A DNA stretch of 64,000 nucleotides from Lyophyllum atratum. Taxonomy: Eukaryota > Basidiomycota > Agaricomycetes > Agaricales > Lyophyllaceae. Under the pieces are notes generated by a model that was given only the letters and a program-made list of their open reading frames with translations, had not been told where the DNA came from and did no database searches. The stretch covers positions 124,001 through 188,000 of the forward strand of contig JACGCN010000022.1 in the NCBI GenBank assembly GCA_014905825.1, written 5' to 3'. Shown here piece by piece: positions 42,764 through 60,825 of this stretch (positions are counted from its first letter, which is position 1; every line of letters begins with the position of its first letter). Both the position numbers and the translations under genes were made by a program.

Positions 42764-45700
42764 TAGACCAGCCAGTTGAAAGCACCTCTAGGGTGGTGGA
42801 AGAAAATTGAAGTGGAACAGGGCGAAGGGGAAAAAATTCGGTTGAAACGATGATGGATATATAGGACAATGGACGTAAGCCCAAATATGGAAACCACTCC
42901 TGTACAGCTTACAAACAACATCCCTAGCCTTCATACATGAGTTTTTAATCCATTTCAAAGCATTCTAGTTGCGGGTATTTCCCCCCAGATCCATCTCGGT
43001 CCTTCTCTCCCTTTCTATCTCAGAGCTGATTGAAAGGCGTGCCACCGACGTGCTCCTCGAGAAACAATTGCAAAATAAAACCCCTGGGCTAGGGTTAGGG
43101 CTATCGCCGGAACCAAACAAAGCACCTCGTGCCACGTCGAGCTCGAATCAATTCTGATCGTTTCACTGCCAGGTACAGCGCGGACATCTTTTTGATGCGC
43201 TCTCATAGGCCTGCCAAAATTATGCGGCTGAGACAGCGTGTCGGAGAACTTACTGGATGTCGGCGAAATCAAGGCCACCTTGAGAATTTTCATCACATAT
43301 GCTCTTGTAGCCCACTGGAGCCGACCATCCTAATCGCTATCCACGATCGTGTCCCTGCGGACGTCAAAAATTCAAGGAAACCCGCGGAACTGGCCCTGCA
43401 CTCGACATCCGATACTTATGCACAAAATTTTACAGGGCACCACGCTCCACCTAGGCGCGAGGTCAGGTTCGTGCCGGTTCCCGCCTGTCTTTCGACCTCG
43501 ACCTCCCATGGACAGAACTTTGTCTCCACAAGCACAAGACCATGTCGTGGAGAGGCTTCCCTCTCCCACAACCAAGACGATCATGAAATACATCATCCCC
43601 TATCACTTGCTTGGTCTTCTTCACTACCTTCTTCACTACCTTCTACATATCACCCTTTGTCGTGCATCCAGCGCTATCACAGCCCTCATCGATAATCTCG
43701 ACAGTTGTGGGGATGAAAAATACTCGTGTTTACTCTGTCATTTCAAAAAAGCGGTAGATCTCTCTTGGGATCTTGCCCTAACAATCGATCGGTCCACGTT
43801 TTGCGCGATTACGATCCCGGAGATCGGTATTCCTGGATCTGAATCTTATCGCCCTGGTATGACGGAACTATAATTTTCGGTTCATTTCACAGAGACCTGC
43901 ACAGAACCCCCAAGTTCCGCGACAACTGTGCAGCTTCGATCAAGTTCTTTGTGTGCATCCTCTGCCACTGTGAAGATATATGTTGAATAGGCCCTTGTAA
44001 TCCCATGGGTTGTCCCGAACGGAAGAGACGCGCTTCTAAATCCTTTCAGCTGCCTCGAGGAGTCGGGACACGCCTTTGCACCAGGTTCACAAAGATACAC
44101 CAATACAAGGCGGACATAGGTATAACAACCGCACATGGGTTGGGCAATGGGCGTCCGTTTGGATACTATTCGTGGACCAGGAAAACACGCGATATACACG
44201 AGGCACCCATATCTGGAACAGTTATCTATAGAGATCAGAGCCTCAATGCTAGGATGTGCCTCTGGACGGGTTCGGCGCCACAACGCCTACAGCGCGTTTC
44301 TTTCTCTATTGCAAAATAGAGATGCCAAGAATCGCACTCCCGGTATCTGTCCTCAGGTAGGCAGACGTATCCCTTGCTCTCGAGTCGCCTATATATCCCT
44401 GATAGGATGAAGCAGTGCACGACAGTCGGATGTGAGGGGGGGAAAGGCAGTAGAATGCCTAGCTTAGCGCCAACCGTCCTCACGGATCCCCTGACGATAC
44501 CGAGCACGTTGATATACATCGGATTTGGAGCGGAAGATGACACCTAACAGATACATTGCACCGAAACGCAGGGAAGGCGGTGGTGGGATGTGACACTAGA
44601 GACACGCGGCGCATAATCGCGGACCATTGCATGCACGGGCTTCCGAGTGGTCAAGGAATGACTCGACTGAGTACGGTCCGACCAAGTCCGATAGCGACCC
44701 GACGCGTAGCTGGGCAGAGGGCAGACGTTGGATACGGGTGGAGCTGGAGGCGGCAGCCCTGCTCCCTACTCCCAAACATGAAGACAAGAGCTCCAGGAAC
44801 TGCATCGAGGCGTGTTGTAAGTATGCAATGGAGAGTTCAAATTGCATAAAACGTGTGTTTTCGTAAACGAACTTTGGATTTGGTTCTGGTACAGATATCC
44901 CGATCCCTATCCCGTCATCAATGACTGTACAAATGTGTACTTCTCCCTACGCGACACGGTGGTCTAGACGGCTCCACTTGATGATCATCGTGAACAGCCA
45001 TAGTCAGAACTGCTCTGACGGATGCTGGAGTCGATAAGCCAAGTTGGTACGCTATGTTTGCAACGTAAAAGTGTCGGGCTCGGGCTCGCCACCCAAGTCG
45101 GAAACAGCAAAAGATAGCAGGAACGCTGGCCTTTTCTTGTAGATGGATTAGCATGCATCTGTGGCGGTACCGGGAGGCGTCGCCGCTCTAAATCTCCTGT
45201 CGCTAAAGTGGTGATTGTAAGAGTCACATTGTCCGCGCTATCGCCAAGGCCGTGTCCGACGTTTTTAGAATTCAGACTGCTCATCATCACAATAGGTCCG
45301 CGCGTGGGCAGTACCGAAATTGCCTTGCATCACAGATCAGCGGAGGGCCTGGCTAGTTTTGCTCTGCGATACCCCCAACACAAGTTCCACGATTCATACG
45401 CATCGGTACAGTGCGTGCCACGATACACTGCGGGGGATATGGATTCTGGAAAGCGGAAAATCGTGAATGGTTTAGGAACAGTGGGAGCCCTCCGTATAAA
45501 ATCGGAAGGTTAGTCTCATCCGGTCCATTATAGTTTTGATGCTGGTCATCATTGACTGTTATGATCGTATGGATATCGAGGTCGGCGCCAAGCAGGAAGG
45601 AATCATGGACGAACAGAGAATTGAGTAGGTCGCATTGAAAAGCTCTTGTGAGAGCGATATGTGGCGTCGATTGGTACGAAACGGCGCCTGTATTGTCGCC

Positions 45701-46763
45701 ACTGGACCGAATTGTAGCTGCTACCAGTCTTGGCGGTCTTCTAGGCCGGGACCTGTGGCGGCGTTGCATTCCGAGCCTGATATTATCTGAACTCCTGACC
45801 TAAACTCGGAGCTTCCATTCCATATGTTGGATCCTGGGTTGGATCCCTAGGATTCCTGATATGGGGCTTTCAGTCGCCCATTGACATGACAATGACAAAA
45901 CATGTTGCACAGGCAAGACTAGGCTCCAGGTCCTGGTCAAAAATCAGCGAGAAACAGCTGCGACGACCAAGGCCACCTACGCTTATACAGTCACTCTCCC
46001 TCCAATATTGGCGACATGAATGGACAAGAGCACAGGCTAGTCGGAGAGCGCAGAAAAACAACGCCAAGCAGCGTCGGAAATCGAAACGGAAACGGAAACG
46101 GACTTGGAAGTATCAGGAGGCTCCTCCTCCATGAGTACGAACAAGCCTTGCAACCCAACAGATTTTCGGCGGGAGTCCCAGGCGCTTTCTCATGTCAAAC
46201 TTCCTCCAAGCTCAACCTTCAAGTGCCTGACATTGACAAGGTTACGTAAATCAGGTGCTCATGGGAATCGTTGAGGTTTGTTCTGGGGTAATGTTCTCCG
46301 GGCGTCTCACGTCAATATCGTGACCCTTCTGAAGCGCTTGTTCGTGAGTGCTTATCGATACCTCGGATAACGACCACCATGCTTGATATATTCGTTGAAG
46401 TTGAGTATGAGTACCGTAGACTCAAACGGTTGCTCGAAATGGACAAGAAGGATGTGGCACTCGAAGTACGGCAAGACTTCACCTTGCTAAAGCTACCACA
46501 CCCCCCGGAGAGGAATATTCGCGACCCCACAGCGGATGGAATTCTTGTTTCATGGATGACGAAGAAGGATTCGGTAGTTCACCGCGGTCTCATTCCTAGT
46601 GAATCAATCACTGATAGCTACCGTATAGTCTTTGCACTACGCAGTCACAAAGATCGTCAAGGAACAGGATACCAATGATATTCTCATTGATGCAAAGATA
46701 GTCTGCTGCATGTGGGTCACATTAACGCTTTGTTATACGCCGCTCAGTGTCACTCTTTCACAG
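42764..46763. other. 4-kb gap with no confident gene
   Basis: Many short frames overlap on both strands, and I could not chain them into a known product. Plausible but unproven pieces are a minus-strand frame at 45353-45769 and plus-strand frames at 46016-46249 and 46379-46678. The latter two may be upstream exons of the next gene. A TTAGGG-like pair near 43088 is too short to be an interstitial telomere. Confidence 0.4.
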
Positions 46764-47888
46764 TAAGACCCTCTCGTATCGCGAAGTACGGTTAAGCGGG
46801 GGCCAGGTACGGCAGCGGGAGGAGGAGAAACGCACGCTTGCGCTCCAGGATCGCGCTCGAATTCTTGGCGTCAGAAAACCGTCATTAGAAACCTACCGAA
46901 GGTCTCCCGGCTATGGACGAACTCCAGGTATGAATCTACCTTTTCTCGTAATTCTAGCCTCCCACAAACACGGCGGGTTCTATCCGGAGGCTATCGTAAG
47001 TCTCGCAGCCCCGAGCGAACGCCCGAACGGGGCGACCACGAGGACTCCCGGAAGCGACGGAAACGCGAGCTCGTTCATAGCTGCGAGAGACGGTCTCGCA
47101 GCTACGAACGAGCGCAAGGCAGGGGAAAACAAGAGGACTCGGTAAAGCGAGAAAAACGCAATCCAGCTGCCCCCAGCCACTCCAGCCCCATCCGAACCCG
47201 ACGGACGTCTCTTGGAGATCTTCGAAGGTCTAGCGAACCTGAGAGACCGCGAAAAGGGAAGACGCGCGAGCTCTCTCCCGAGCGACCCGAACTTGATTCG
47301 GGCGTCCCGCGAGCTCTACGCTCACCAGCAGTTAACCGGATTGACATCGTTATGAAGTCCTTGAAGGATATCCACGCGTCGCTAGAGGCGAGTAAATATC
47401 TCTGAGACGGTATAGAATGATTTCTCAATGAGAGGTTGGACAGGATAGCAAGGAGGAGCCATCTTCCGGGTCCGGTGGATCCCAAATGGATCCTTTGTTA
47501 GACATCCCTCCTCGCCCACTTGGCTTCAAGCACGCGATACCGCAAAAGCCCAAAGTGGGAGTCAGAATCATGCTGGAAGATGATCTTTTCGAGACTCGTC
47601 AAGAGTTGACCACACTGGTCCTTCGAGCTGCCGCTCTTGAGGAACAGTTGAAGAGACTTTCTTCACCAATCGAGATGGGTGAACCGGGCCACGGTACGTA
47701 TTGAAGCCCATCAACATCTGGAAGGTGATTTCGACTTGTGTGCAACAGATATTCGTGCGCAGCTAGTCAAGGCCAAGACTGACCTCATCCTCGAGCGGCA
47801 GGCCCGTAGGCAGGCAGAGCTTTTTCTCTCCGATGTCAAACAGGAATGTGATGCCCGATGGTCATTCCAGGACTCCTTGCCTGTCTAG
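46764..47888 (+). CDS. Arg/Ser-rich coiled-coil protein, 3' part (5' exons unresolved)
   Basis: I do not recognise the family. Four exons chain with correct phase: 46764-46927, 46990-47387, 47444-47693 and 47749-47888. The first part is basic and charged (QREEEKRTLALQDR). The second is Arg/Ser/Glu-rich, like an SR protein (YRKSRSPERTPERG, SRKRRKRE). The last two are helical (EDDLFETRQELTTLVLRAAA, RAQLVKAKTDLILERQARRQ). The join after 47387 works only with a GC donor (AG/GCGAGT); the nearby GTAAAT donor breaks the frame. The start is unknown. An ATG at 46016 opens a frame (MNGQEHRLVGERRK) that could be an upstream exon, but I could not connect it. Confidence 0.5.
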
Positions 47889-48192
47889 AACATCTAAAGA
47901 GCGATTTCTGCAAGTGATTTTCACGGCCTTGTGCATCTCATCACTATCGGTCGCCAAAACCTACGGAAGTCTAGCATGTGGGGTCTGAGCTCACTGCTAG
48001 CGCGCGCGCTTCAAAGGCGACACGCCTCAGTTCTGACGTACCATGCTATCCTCAAGATTGTCCCATGAGCTGACACGCCTGACATACCCAGTACCGTACT
48101 ATCCTCCAACCGTGTTTCGTGAACCTTATGTAGATAAATTATGTATGCTATTATATGTAGTAAAAATCCTCCAGTCAAGCGCAACCTGCTAC
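47889..48192. other. Convergent 3' region
   Basis: These 304 bp lie between the stop of the Arg/Ser-rich gene (+) and the stop of the ABC transporter (-). Nothing else was recognised. Confidence 0.5.
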
Positions 48193-54466
<6,274 letters not shown>

Positions 54467-54622
54467 GACTCGACCGTCTGACTCGAGGGAGGAGCGCGGT
54501 GGCTCGAGGTATATATACGAGATCAAGGAACACGCATGCCTGCGGGCCCGGTCTTCGAGATGGTTTCTCAGCTGTGGATTCTATTCCTGGAAAACGGGCA
54601 GTGAGTCCACAAGGTACTGGTG

Positions 54623-54630
54623 ACGCAGAC
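54623..54630. repeat. 8-bp target duplication, left (ACGCAGAC)
   Basis: It is repeated exactly at 55430-55437 on the other side of the inverted-repeat element. Confidence 0.9.
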
Positions 54631-55429
54631 GGTTTATGCATGGTTGTGCTGGGCAGTTATCTGCCCGGAAGTTGCCGGGCAGATAACTTTTGGTCGTCTT
54701 TTTGGTCGATTTTGAGCTCGAGAAAAGCTCTGAAGGGACTATGAATGTATGCAGACATTCAGTGGAGCCCGTCTATTGTATCTACACTTTTGAATGGGAA
54801 AATTTGGCTGCGTGGAACGAGACAGCCTGCCAAGAGTTATCTGCCACCCTCAAAAGTTATCTGCCACAGCCCTATGTTATCTGCCAACGGGCTATCTCTG
54901 CATTCTGTGGACCTTCCCCAACCCCCCAAAAAAAGAACTACATAAGCTACTCCTTATTGGATGCCGTATCTCTGAGCTGATGGAAATTCAGTGCTTTGCC
55001 GTGGCTCAGTGGAGACCTCCTTAAAATCTTCTCGGCCCTTCCCAGCCTGCATTTGTGCATAATCAATGCCCAGATTTGATTACAAAAAAGGTTTTAGTCT
55101 ATAGAATGCGCGCTGAAGTCCCAAAGGCTTCTCATCTCGTTCTCATTGAGAAAAACGATGGTCAACGCGTCGCGCGCGCGCGACCGCGATTCTGACGTGT
55201 CGGACTTCGAATTCTCGATCATCTCCAAAACTCGTCGTTCGCGCTCGGATTCTGGATGCACAGTTTGCGTTTCTCTGATGCTGCGCGGGTCATGTAATAC
55301 AGGCTACGGTCCTACCCACTTCTGAGAGAAAAAAATCGAAAATCTGACCAGATTTCCGGATTCTCTCCCCTTCTTCTTTCTTTTCCTTCTTTTGCTTTGT
55401 AATATACCCAGTACAACCATGCATAAACC
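54631..55429. mobile_element. hAT-like non-autonomous DNA transposon (799 bp)
   Basis: The ends are inverted repeats of 23 bp with one mismatch, starting GGTTTATGCATGGTTGT. The element is bounded by an exact 8-bp duplication (ACGCAGAC), the target-site length of the hAT superfamily. Inside the left part is the motif TTATCTGCC five times (54658-54875), one pair forming a near-perfect hairpin. Subterminal repeats of this kind are typical transposase-binding sites of hAT elements. No transposase is encoded. A 55-codon frame at 55158-55325, rich in Arg, Ser and Asp, might be a leftover. It lies 165 bp upstream of the ABC transporter start, within its promoter region. Confidence 0.88.
54655..54690. 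repeat. Hairpin of subterminal motifs
   Basis: The 14-bp arms AGTTATCTGCCCGG and its inverse flank a 6-base loop (AAGTTG) inside the transposon. Further direct copies of TTATCTGCC follow at about 54837-54880. Confidence 0.85.
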
Positions 55430-55437
55430 ACGCAGAC
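55430..55437. repeat. 8-bp target duplication, right (ACGCAGAC)
   Basis: It is the exact partner of 54623-54630, immediately outside the right terminal inverted repeat. Confidence 0.9.
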
Positions 55438-55905
55438 AACGGCACCCGTCAATCAGACTTGCCAGCCAATCAGCGTGTCCAGATTGTGTTCCACGCGCTC
55501 GAGACGATGAGTCAGCACGGCATATGCTGACGATTGCAGGTGACATGATCACGCCGACCTCGCCGTACAGCCGAAGACGCGTACCACTTCGACGCGTCGC
55601 ACCCTCGTTCATGCTACGTTCGCACAACATTCAATTCATTCAATATCGGAATATGTAGTATTTGATGTCAAACCTACCCCAGGCCAACTGCGGGGGCGCT
55701 GGCAACCGTGAATTTACATACTCAGGCGAGGCCCTCTCTTTCAAAATACCTGGAGCTTCCCCACAATGCATACTATGAGGTCACTTGTATTCTTGCGACG
55801 ACATGACCCTAGTGCGTATCGGATGACGTCCAGACCTCGATTCCTTGTATATCAACCGCAAGAGCGCGAATCCGTACTCCATACCATACTTGTCTGGATA
55901 GACCG
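55438..55905. other. Intergenic, no gene recognised
   Basis: It lies between the transposon and the 3' end of the PhzF-family gene. Nothing was seen. Confidence 0.5.
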
Positions 55906-56793
55906 CTAATCGACCTTAATCCAGCCCTCCATAACATCCACAGCCGCCCCTCCCAAATCAACACGCTCGACTTCTCCACCACCCCCAACCACCACCTCCA
56001 CCCAAATCTCGCTCCTCCTCCCCATCTCCACCCCCTGCACAATCTCCACCTTCCATCTCCCCTCCCCCCTCCTCTTCCCCAACCAACCCCCCAACGTCGC
56101 CGCCGCCGACCCCGTAGCCGGATCCTCCAACGCCCCATCAAACATCCGCGTCCTCACCACCCCATCCCCCCGCTCGAAAAACGCGTAGACACCCACGAAG
56201 CCAGCCCACTCCCCCAGGTTGGCTGTGATGAACCGGGAGGGGTAGGGCTGCATGGCTGACAATGCCTCTTCACTCGCGAGCTGCAACAGAACGAAGGTCA
56301 TGCCTTTGACTATAGACACCATCGCCTCTGCTCCGCCCCTGCCGTTGATGTAATCCGCATCCTTAAGTTGGGGCTGAAGCGCCTTCAAACTGAGCTGCGA
56401 GAACGAGTCCTGGACTTTAAAGTCGATGGGAACCTGTAACACCACCCTTTCACCATTGCGCACGACAGGGATGTCCCCCGCCTTGGTCCTCAACGTGACA
56501 GAATCCTTCCCCGGAGATTGCGAGAGCAGATACCACCCCGACCCGATCGTAGGATGTCCCGCGAACGGCAGCTCCTCTGTGGTGGTGAAGATGTCGATCA
56601 TGGTGGGTGCATCGGGGTCGGAGGATTCGTGTAGGAAGACGGTTTCGGACAAGTTGAATTCGGCTGCTATGCGTTGCTTCTGGGCCTGTGAGAGCTCGAC
56701 TTGCTCGGGGAGGTGGACGATGGCGAGAGGGTTTCCGAGGAAGCGAGTGGTGGTGAACACATCCAGTTGTACGAAGCGCAGTTTCAGGCCCAT
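55906..56793 (-). CDS. PhzF-family isomerase-like protein (295 aa)
   Basis: This intronless gene encodes a PhzF/diaminopimelate-epimerase-fold protein. The N-terminus QLDVFTTTRFLGNPLAIVHL and the block FNLSETVFL, with the catalytic Glu at about residue 50, are family hallmarks. So are LPFAGHPTIGSGWYLL in the first lobe and DPATGSAAATLGGWL near the C-terminus. In bacteria PhzF isomerises a phenazine precursor; fungal members usually have unknown substrates, so no phenazine pathway is implied. The length is normal for the family. It is divergent from the secreted glycosidase-like gene, with 326 bp between starts. Confidence 0.93.
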   Translation of the reverse strand: MGLKLRFVQLDVFTTTRFLGNPLAIVHLPEQVELSQAQKQRIAAEFNLSETVFLHESSDPDAPTMIDIFTTTEELPFAGHPTIGSGWYLLSQSPGKDSVTLRTKAGDIPVVRNGERVVLQVPIDFKVQDSFSQLSLKALQPQLKDADYINGRGGAEAMVSIVKGMTFVLLQLASEEALSAMQPYPSRFITANLGEWAGFVGVYAFFERGDGVVRTRMFDGALEDPATGSAAATLGGWLGKRRGEGRWKVEIVQGVEMGRRSEIWVEVVVGGGGEVERVDLGGAAVDVMEGWIKVD

Positions 56794-57119
56794 AGTGAGG
56801 GGAATGCGACGTGGGGATTGGCGGCTACATCTTGTGGTCTAATGAACTGTTCTCTGACTCAGAATGCGATCACGACATCTCAGTCGAGGATCATCTGACC
56901 ATCGTCCCTAGTAGAAAACTTCTATGCAACAGCGACGAATTTGAAATGCACTTAGAAAAAAGTGAAGCTCATGGCACGCCAATGCATTCCTACACTCCCA
57001 CACCAATGTCCACCACGGCTCCAGGAAGAAGCATCCGAAAGATCACAAGATAGCCAACATGATACCGGCCCGCCCCTCCTCCATATAAACACATACCACA
57101 GCTCTACCTCTCCAAAGCC
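56794..57119. promoter_or_regulatory. Divergent promoter region of the PhzF and glycosidase-like genes
   Basis: These 326 bp separate two start codons pointing away from each other. A TATA-like CATATAAAC lies at about 57082-57090, some 35 bp before the glycosidase-like start. Confidence 0.5.
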
Positions 57120-59554
57120 ATGCTCTCCCTCCTCTACATCCTCCCCCTCCTCACCCCCACAAACGGCTTCCAAAAACCCATCGCCCGCCATTCCCTAGTC
57201 ACCCTTTTCAACCCCACACGCCATGCCTTCCTCAAGTCCACAAGTACACCCATGCAAATCGGCAACGGCAACTTCGCCTTCGGCGCCGACATAACCGGGC
57301 TCCAAACCCTACAGCCCTTCGCCACCATGACATCCTGGGCGTGGAAGAACGACACCCTCCCCCCAGGCAAAACTATCGCAGACCTGGAAGCGTACCACGG
57401 CGTCAGCTGGCTCAACCACGGGCGGCCCGTCCAGTACGACTTCGGAGGTGCTGGGGGCGTGGAGGGGTGGTTGATCTCGAACCCTAATAGAGTCAACCTC
57501 GGACGAGTCGGGCTAGCGTTTTGGTCGGCGGAGGGTGCACTGCTGAATGTCTCCGGCTCAGATTTCACCGGGGTAAACCAGGAACTCGACTTGTGGACGG
57601 GAAAGATGACGAGTCAGTTCTTGTTCCGAGGGACGGGGGTGACGGTGCAGACGGCCGCTGCTGACGAGACGAGCAGTATCGGGGTGACGATCCAATCCTC
57701 TCTCCTGAAAAGTGGGAGACTCGGTGTGTTCTTGGACTTCCCATGGAACGACGGGAAAGCCAAATTCAGCGCCCCGTTCGTTGGGAACTGGGACGCGGCG
57801 ACGAATCATACCACAGTGTTGGAGACGACTGGGACTGGAAGCGCACGCATCGTGCATACGATGGATTCGGCGGTATTCGACACGAGCGTCGTCGGGGATA
57901 AATTTAGCATCTCGCGGGATGCGCCTACGGCCCGCCGATATAGCCTTCGACCTCTTGACAAGTCTTCGAGTTTCTCCATCACAGTGGATTACACCCCCCA
58001 CGGCACTACGAAGAAGATCACCTCCGCCGCAGACATTTTCGCGGAATCCGCGAAGGCCTGGGAGGGGTATTGGACGCGGAGTGGTTTCGTGGATGTATTG
58101 ACGGGCTCGACGGATCCTCGAGCGGTGGAGCTGCAGCGCAGGATCGTTCTGTCGCGATATCTGATGAGAGTGAACGAGGCTGGTGACTCGCCCCCTCAGG
58201 AGGTAATGTCGGTGGACTCCCGAAACTTGTGGTGCTGTAGCTGACAACTCGTGATGACAGTCGGGCCTGGTGAACAACGGCTGGGTGCGTCCGCGTTATG
58301 GTATGTATAGTCGTCCTGTCTGACGGGTTTGTGTTTTTTTGTGTCTGGTTCCTCGCCAGTATGGGTGAGTGCTCCAGACCGCTGCACATAAGGACCCCCG
58401 CTGATTAGTTGCGTATATCCCATGACAGTAAATTCCACATGGGTGAGCAGCGTCGTCCCCATAAACGTAGAAGGCTCAGTCGTTGACCTGCAACGCAGAG
58501 ATGTACTTCTGGCACAGCGCGCACTGGGCGCTCTGGAACAACTGGGATCTCCTCCGACGCTCGAGCAGCATCTACGCACGCTTCCTCGACAGCTCTATCA
58601 AACGTGCCCAAGTGCAACAGGGCTGGGCCGCAGGTGCCCGATGGCCCAAGATGACCGATCCCTCAGGCCGGTCAGCGCCAGGCCAGATCAACAATCTCCT
58701 CATCTGGCAGCAGCCCCACCCCCTTATCTTCGCTGCGTACGAATATCGCGCGTTCCCAGTGCGAGAGACGTTGGAGAAGTGGAGAGATGTCGTGAGAGAA
58801 ACGGCCAACTGGATGGCAGCGTTTGCGTGGCATAATACGACGACGGGAGTTTATGACCTCGGGCCGCCCATGTACGTCGTCAGCGAGGATACCAGCCCAA
58901 ATGTCACCCAGAACCCTGCGCTCGAGCTCGCATATTGGCGGTTGGGGCTGGGGATCGCCTCGACGTGGATGACGGAACTGGGGGAAGACGTTCCGGGCGA
59001 ATGGACAACTGTCGCAAGCAAGCTTGCTCAACTTCCGGTGGACAACGGGACATACGCGGTCTACGAGGGTATAGAGAGCAACTTTTGGACGGACCCGGAA
59101 TACACCAGCGACCATCCGGCTCTTGTCGGCCTGTATGGCTGGCTACCACCAACACCAGGTTTAAACATCACGATAGCGAAGGCGACTGCTGAGAAGGTTT
59201 GGACACATTGGAACATCACAGATTGTTGGGGGTGAGCTACCCGTTTCGGCGATGGAGATTCTGTCCTAAACAGTTTTTAGATGGGACTTCCCAATGCTTG
59301 CTATGTCAGCAGCACGTAACGGAGACCAAAAGAAAGCGGTAGAGTGGTTGCTGCATCCACTCTTCGTCTTTGATGATGTTGGGATGCCAGTCGGTGGTGT
59401 CAGAGTACCCACACCCTATTTCCCTGGTTCCGGTGCTCTGCTTCTCGCCGTCGCCATGATGGCCAATGGCTGGGATGGCAGTAATGGACACGCTCCTGGG
59501 TTTCCGACGAGTGAATGGAATGTGCGTGTGGAGGGTTTAAGCAAGGCTCTATGA
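57120..59554 (+). CDS. Secreted six-hairpin glycosidase-like protein (710 aa)
   Basis: This is a putative secreted carbohydrate-active protein with an (alpha/alpha)6 barrel. The exons are 57120-58202, 58261-58284, 58360-58364 (5 nt), 58429-58442 (14 nt), 58499-59231 and 59281-59554. A signal peptide is evident (MLSLLYILPLLTPTNG). The N-terminal half is beta-rich (GNGNFAFGADITG near residue 43). The barrel half contains GLVNNGWYGKFHMEMYFWHS, a conserved block of this superfamily assembled across four exons, and WGWDFPMLAMSAARNG near the C-terminus. Several N-x-S/T sites suggest glycosylation. Families GH65/GH95-like share this fold, but I cannot assign one. The 3' end is convergent with the next gene, 51 bp apart. 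Confidence 0.82.
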
Positions 59555-59605
59555 GAAGTATGATTGATATTCGGGCTATATTGAAGGGCGTAAATGTAGT
59601 CTGAA

Positions 59606-60530
59606 TCAAGTTCGTCCATAGGACGCGAACAATTCCGTCTGTTCTTCTTTCGATAGGCCCATACGTCCTCGCCAATGAGAAGTCGGTAGAGGCTTGTCTT
59701 CCGGACCAAATGGTTGAATAGGATGGTCAAGGATCTCCTTTAGTACCGCTGGAACATCGCCAGGTCTCAACATTCCCAACCTGCGTAGTCATAAGATGTC
59801 TGATACAGTCAGGAAGAAAGAGCCGTACCATTCGCCATGAGGGTAGATCAGCAAATTAGCTGCGTACCTGAATGCAAAAGCGAGTCAGAACTTGATCTAA
59901 GCAGACGAGGATCCCACTCAACTCGTGCCCGCCGACGTGTCCCACTTCTCCTACTTTAACGCGGCTAGCGATGCCAGAAGGATCAGCCTTCCTGCGACGC
60001 GCCAACTCTTCGCGCAATGCTTCGGCCACTTCTCCTCCATGCTTTCCGCAGCGGCAATCCCGAGCACCGTGAGTGCACACATAGAGATGGATCTCCTCTG
60101 AAGTTTGCTTCACCAGTGGGCCTTCAGCATGCTTCCTAAGCTTCTCCTCTACTTCGTCCAAGTTTTCCAAATTAAGTTCGGGTATTTCGAGGCGTCCACC
60201 TGAAGTTGAAAACGCCGTGGCAGAAGAGTGTCCGGAGATTGAAGTCGGGTGCCCGGGTCCATACCACGCGAAATTGACGATTCCGCCCCATCTCAGCACC
60301 TTCCGTTGCAGAGCCCGTTGCAGAGGGGTAGAGACTCGAGGAGGGAAGGTTGCGGGTGGTTCCGTGGCATGAAGGAAGATGTATGCTCGGTGGGACGGCA
60401 CAGTGCCAAACAGTGGCTTCTCTTGGCCATCATCCTGACTCACGGTCGTCCAACGCGATATTGTCGTGGCGAATGACCTGCAATTAGGGAGACGAGTGAT
60501 AGATTTTGGGAATGGAAGTGGAAGGGACAT
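59606..60530 (-). CDS. Sucrase/ferredoxin-like (AIM32-type) protein (273 aa)
   Basis: This is a thioredoxin-fold protein of the Suc_Fer-like family, which includes yeast Aim32, a mitochondrial redox protein. The exons are 60530-59923, 59867-59829 and 59780-59606. The N-terminus (about 30 residues, basic with Ser/Thr, few acids) suits a mitochondrial presequence. The core has VCTHGARDCRCGKHGG, with clustered Cys that could bind an iron-sulfur centre. VGHVGGHEYAANLLIYPHGEW follows, a conserved His/Gly block assembled across two introns. The start is the first ATG; a frame extension upstream lacks one. Confidence 0.88.
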
Positions 60531-60825
60531 GGGATGATATGTCAAGCTTGAATTCGAATTTTCGGCGGTATAGCAACGGCTTGACCTTCAATGTTGTTAT
60601 TTCCGGGTGGGGGTGTGGACATTAAGCCTACTATGGACTATAGTAAATATGTGATATAAGAATAGGACCCATTCCGTGAGTGGGATGGCCAAGTCAATGT
60701 AAGCGAGTATAGGTTAGATGATGAGGGGTTGAAGTGGGAGATCCAGGCTAGTTCGCAAAGGAGAGATATCAAAGTGAGTAGACGAGAGTTGTTAAACTGA
60801 GTGGAGGGGGTATATTGGAACATAT
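60531..60825. other. Gap between the redox gene start and ABC transporter 2 stop
   Basis: It runs from the redox gene start at 60530 to the transporter stop at 60826. No feature was seen besides the implied promoter. Confidence 0.4.

Noticed and set aside
43083..43103. Two TTAGGG-like units as an interstitial telomere
   Set aside because: Only about two units are present, not a tract, and no other sign of a chromosome fusion was seen.
45353..45769. A 138-codon minus-strand frame
   Set aside because: There is no recognisable motif, the region also has long plus-strand frames, and I could not build a consistent exon chain.
55906..59554. Phenazine or other secondary-metabolite cluster suggested by the PhzF-like gene
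   Set aside because: Fungal PhzF relatives usually act outside phenazine synthesis, and no synthase, tailoring set or regulator is present.
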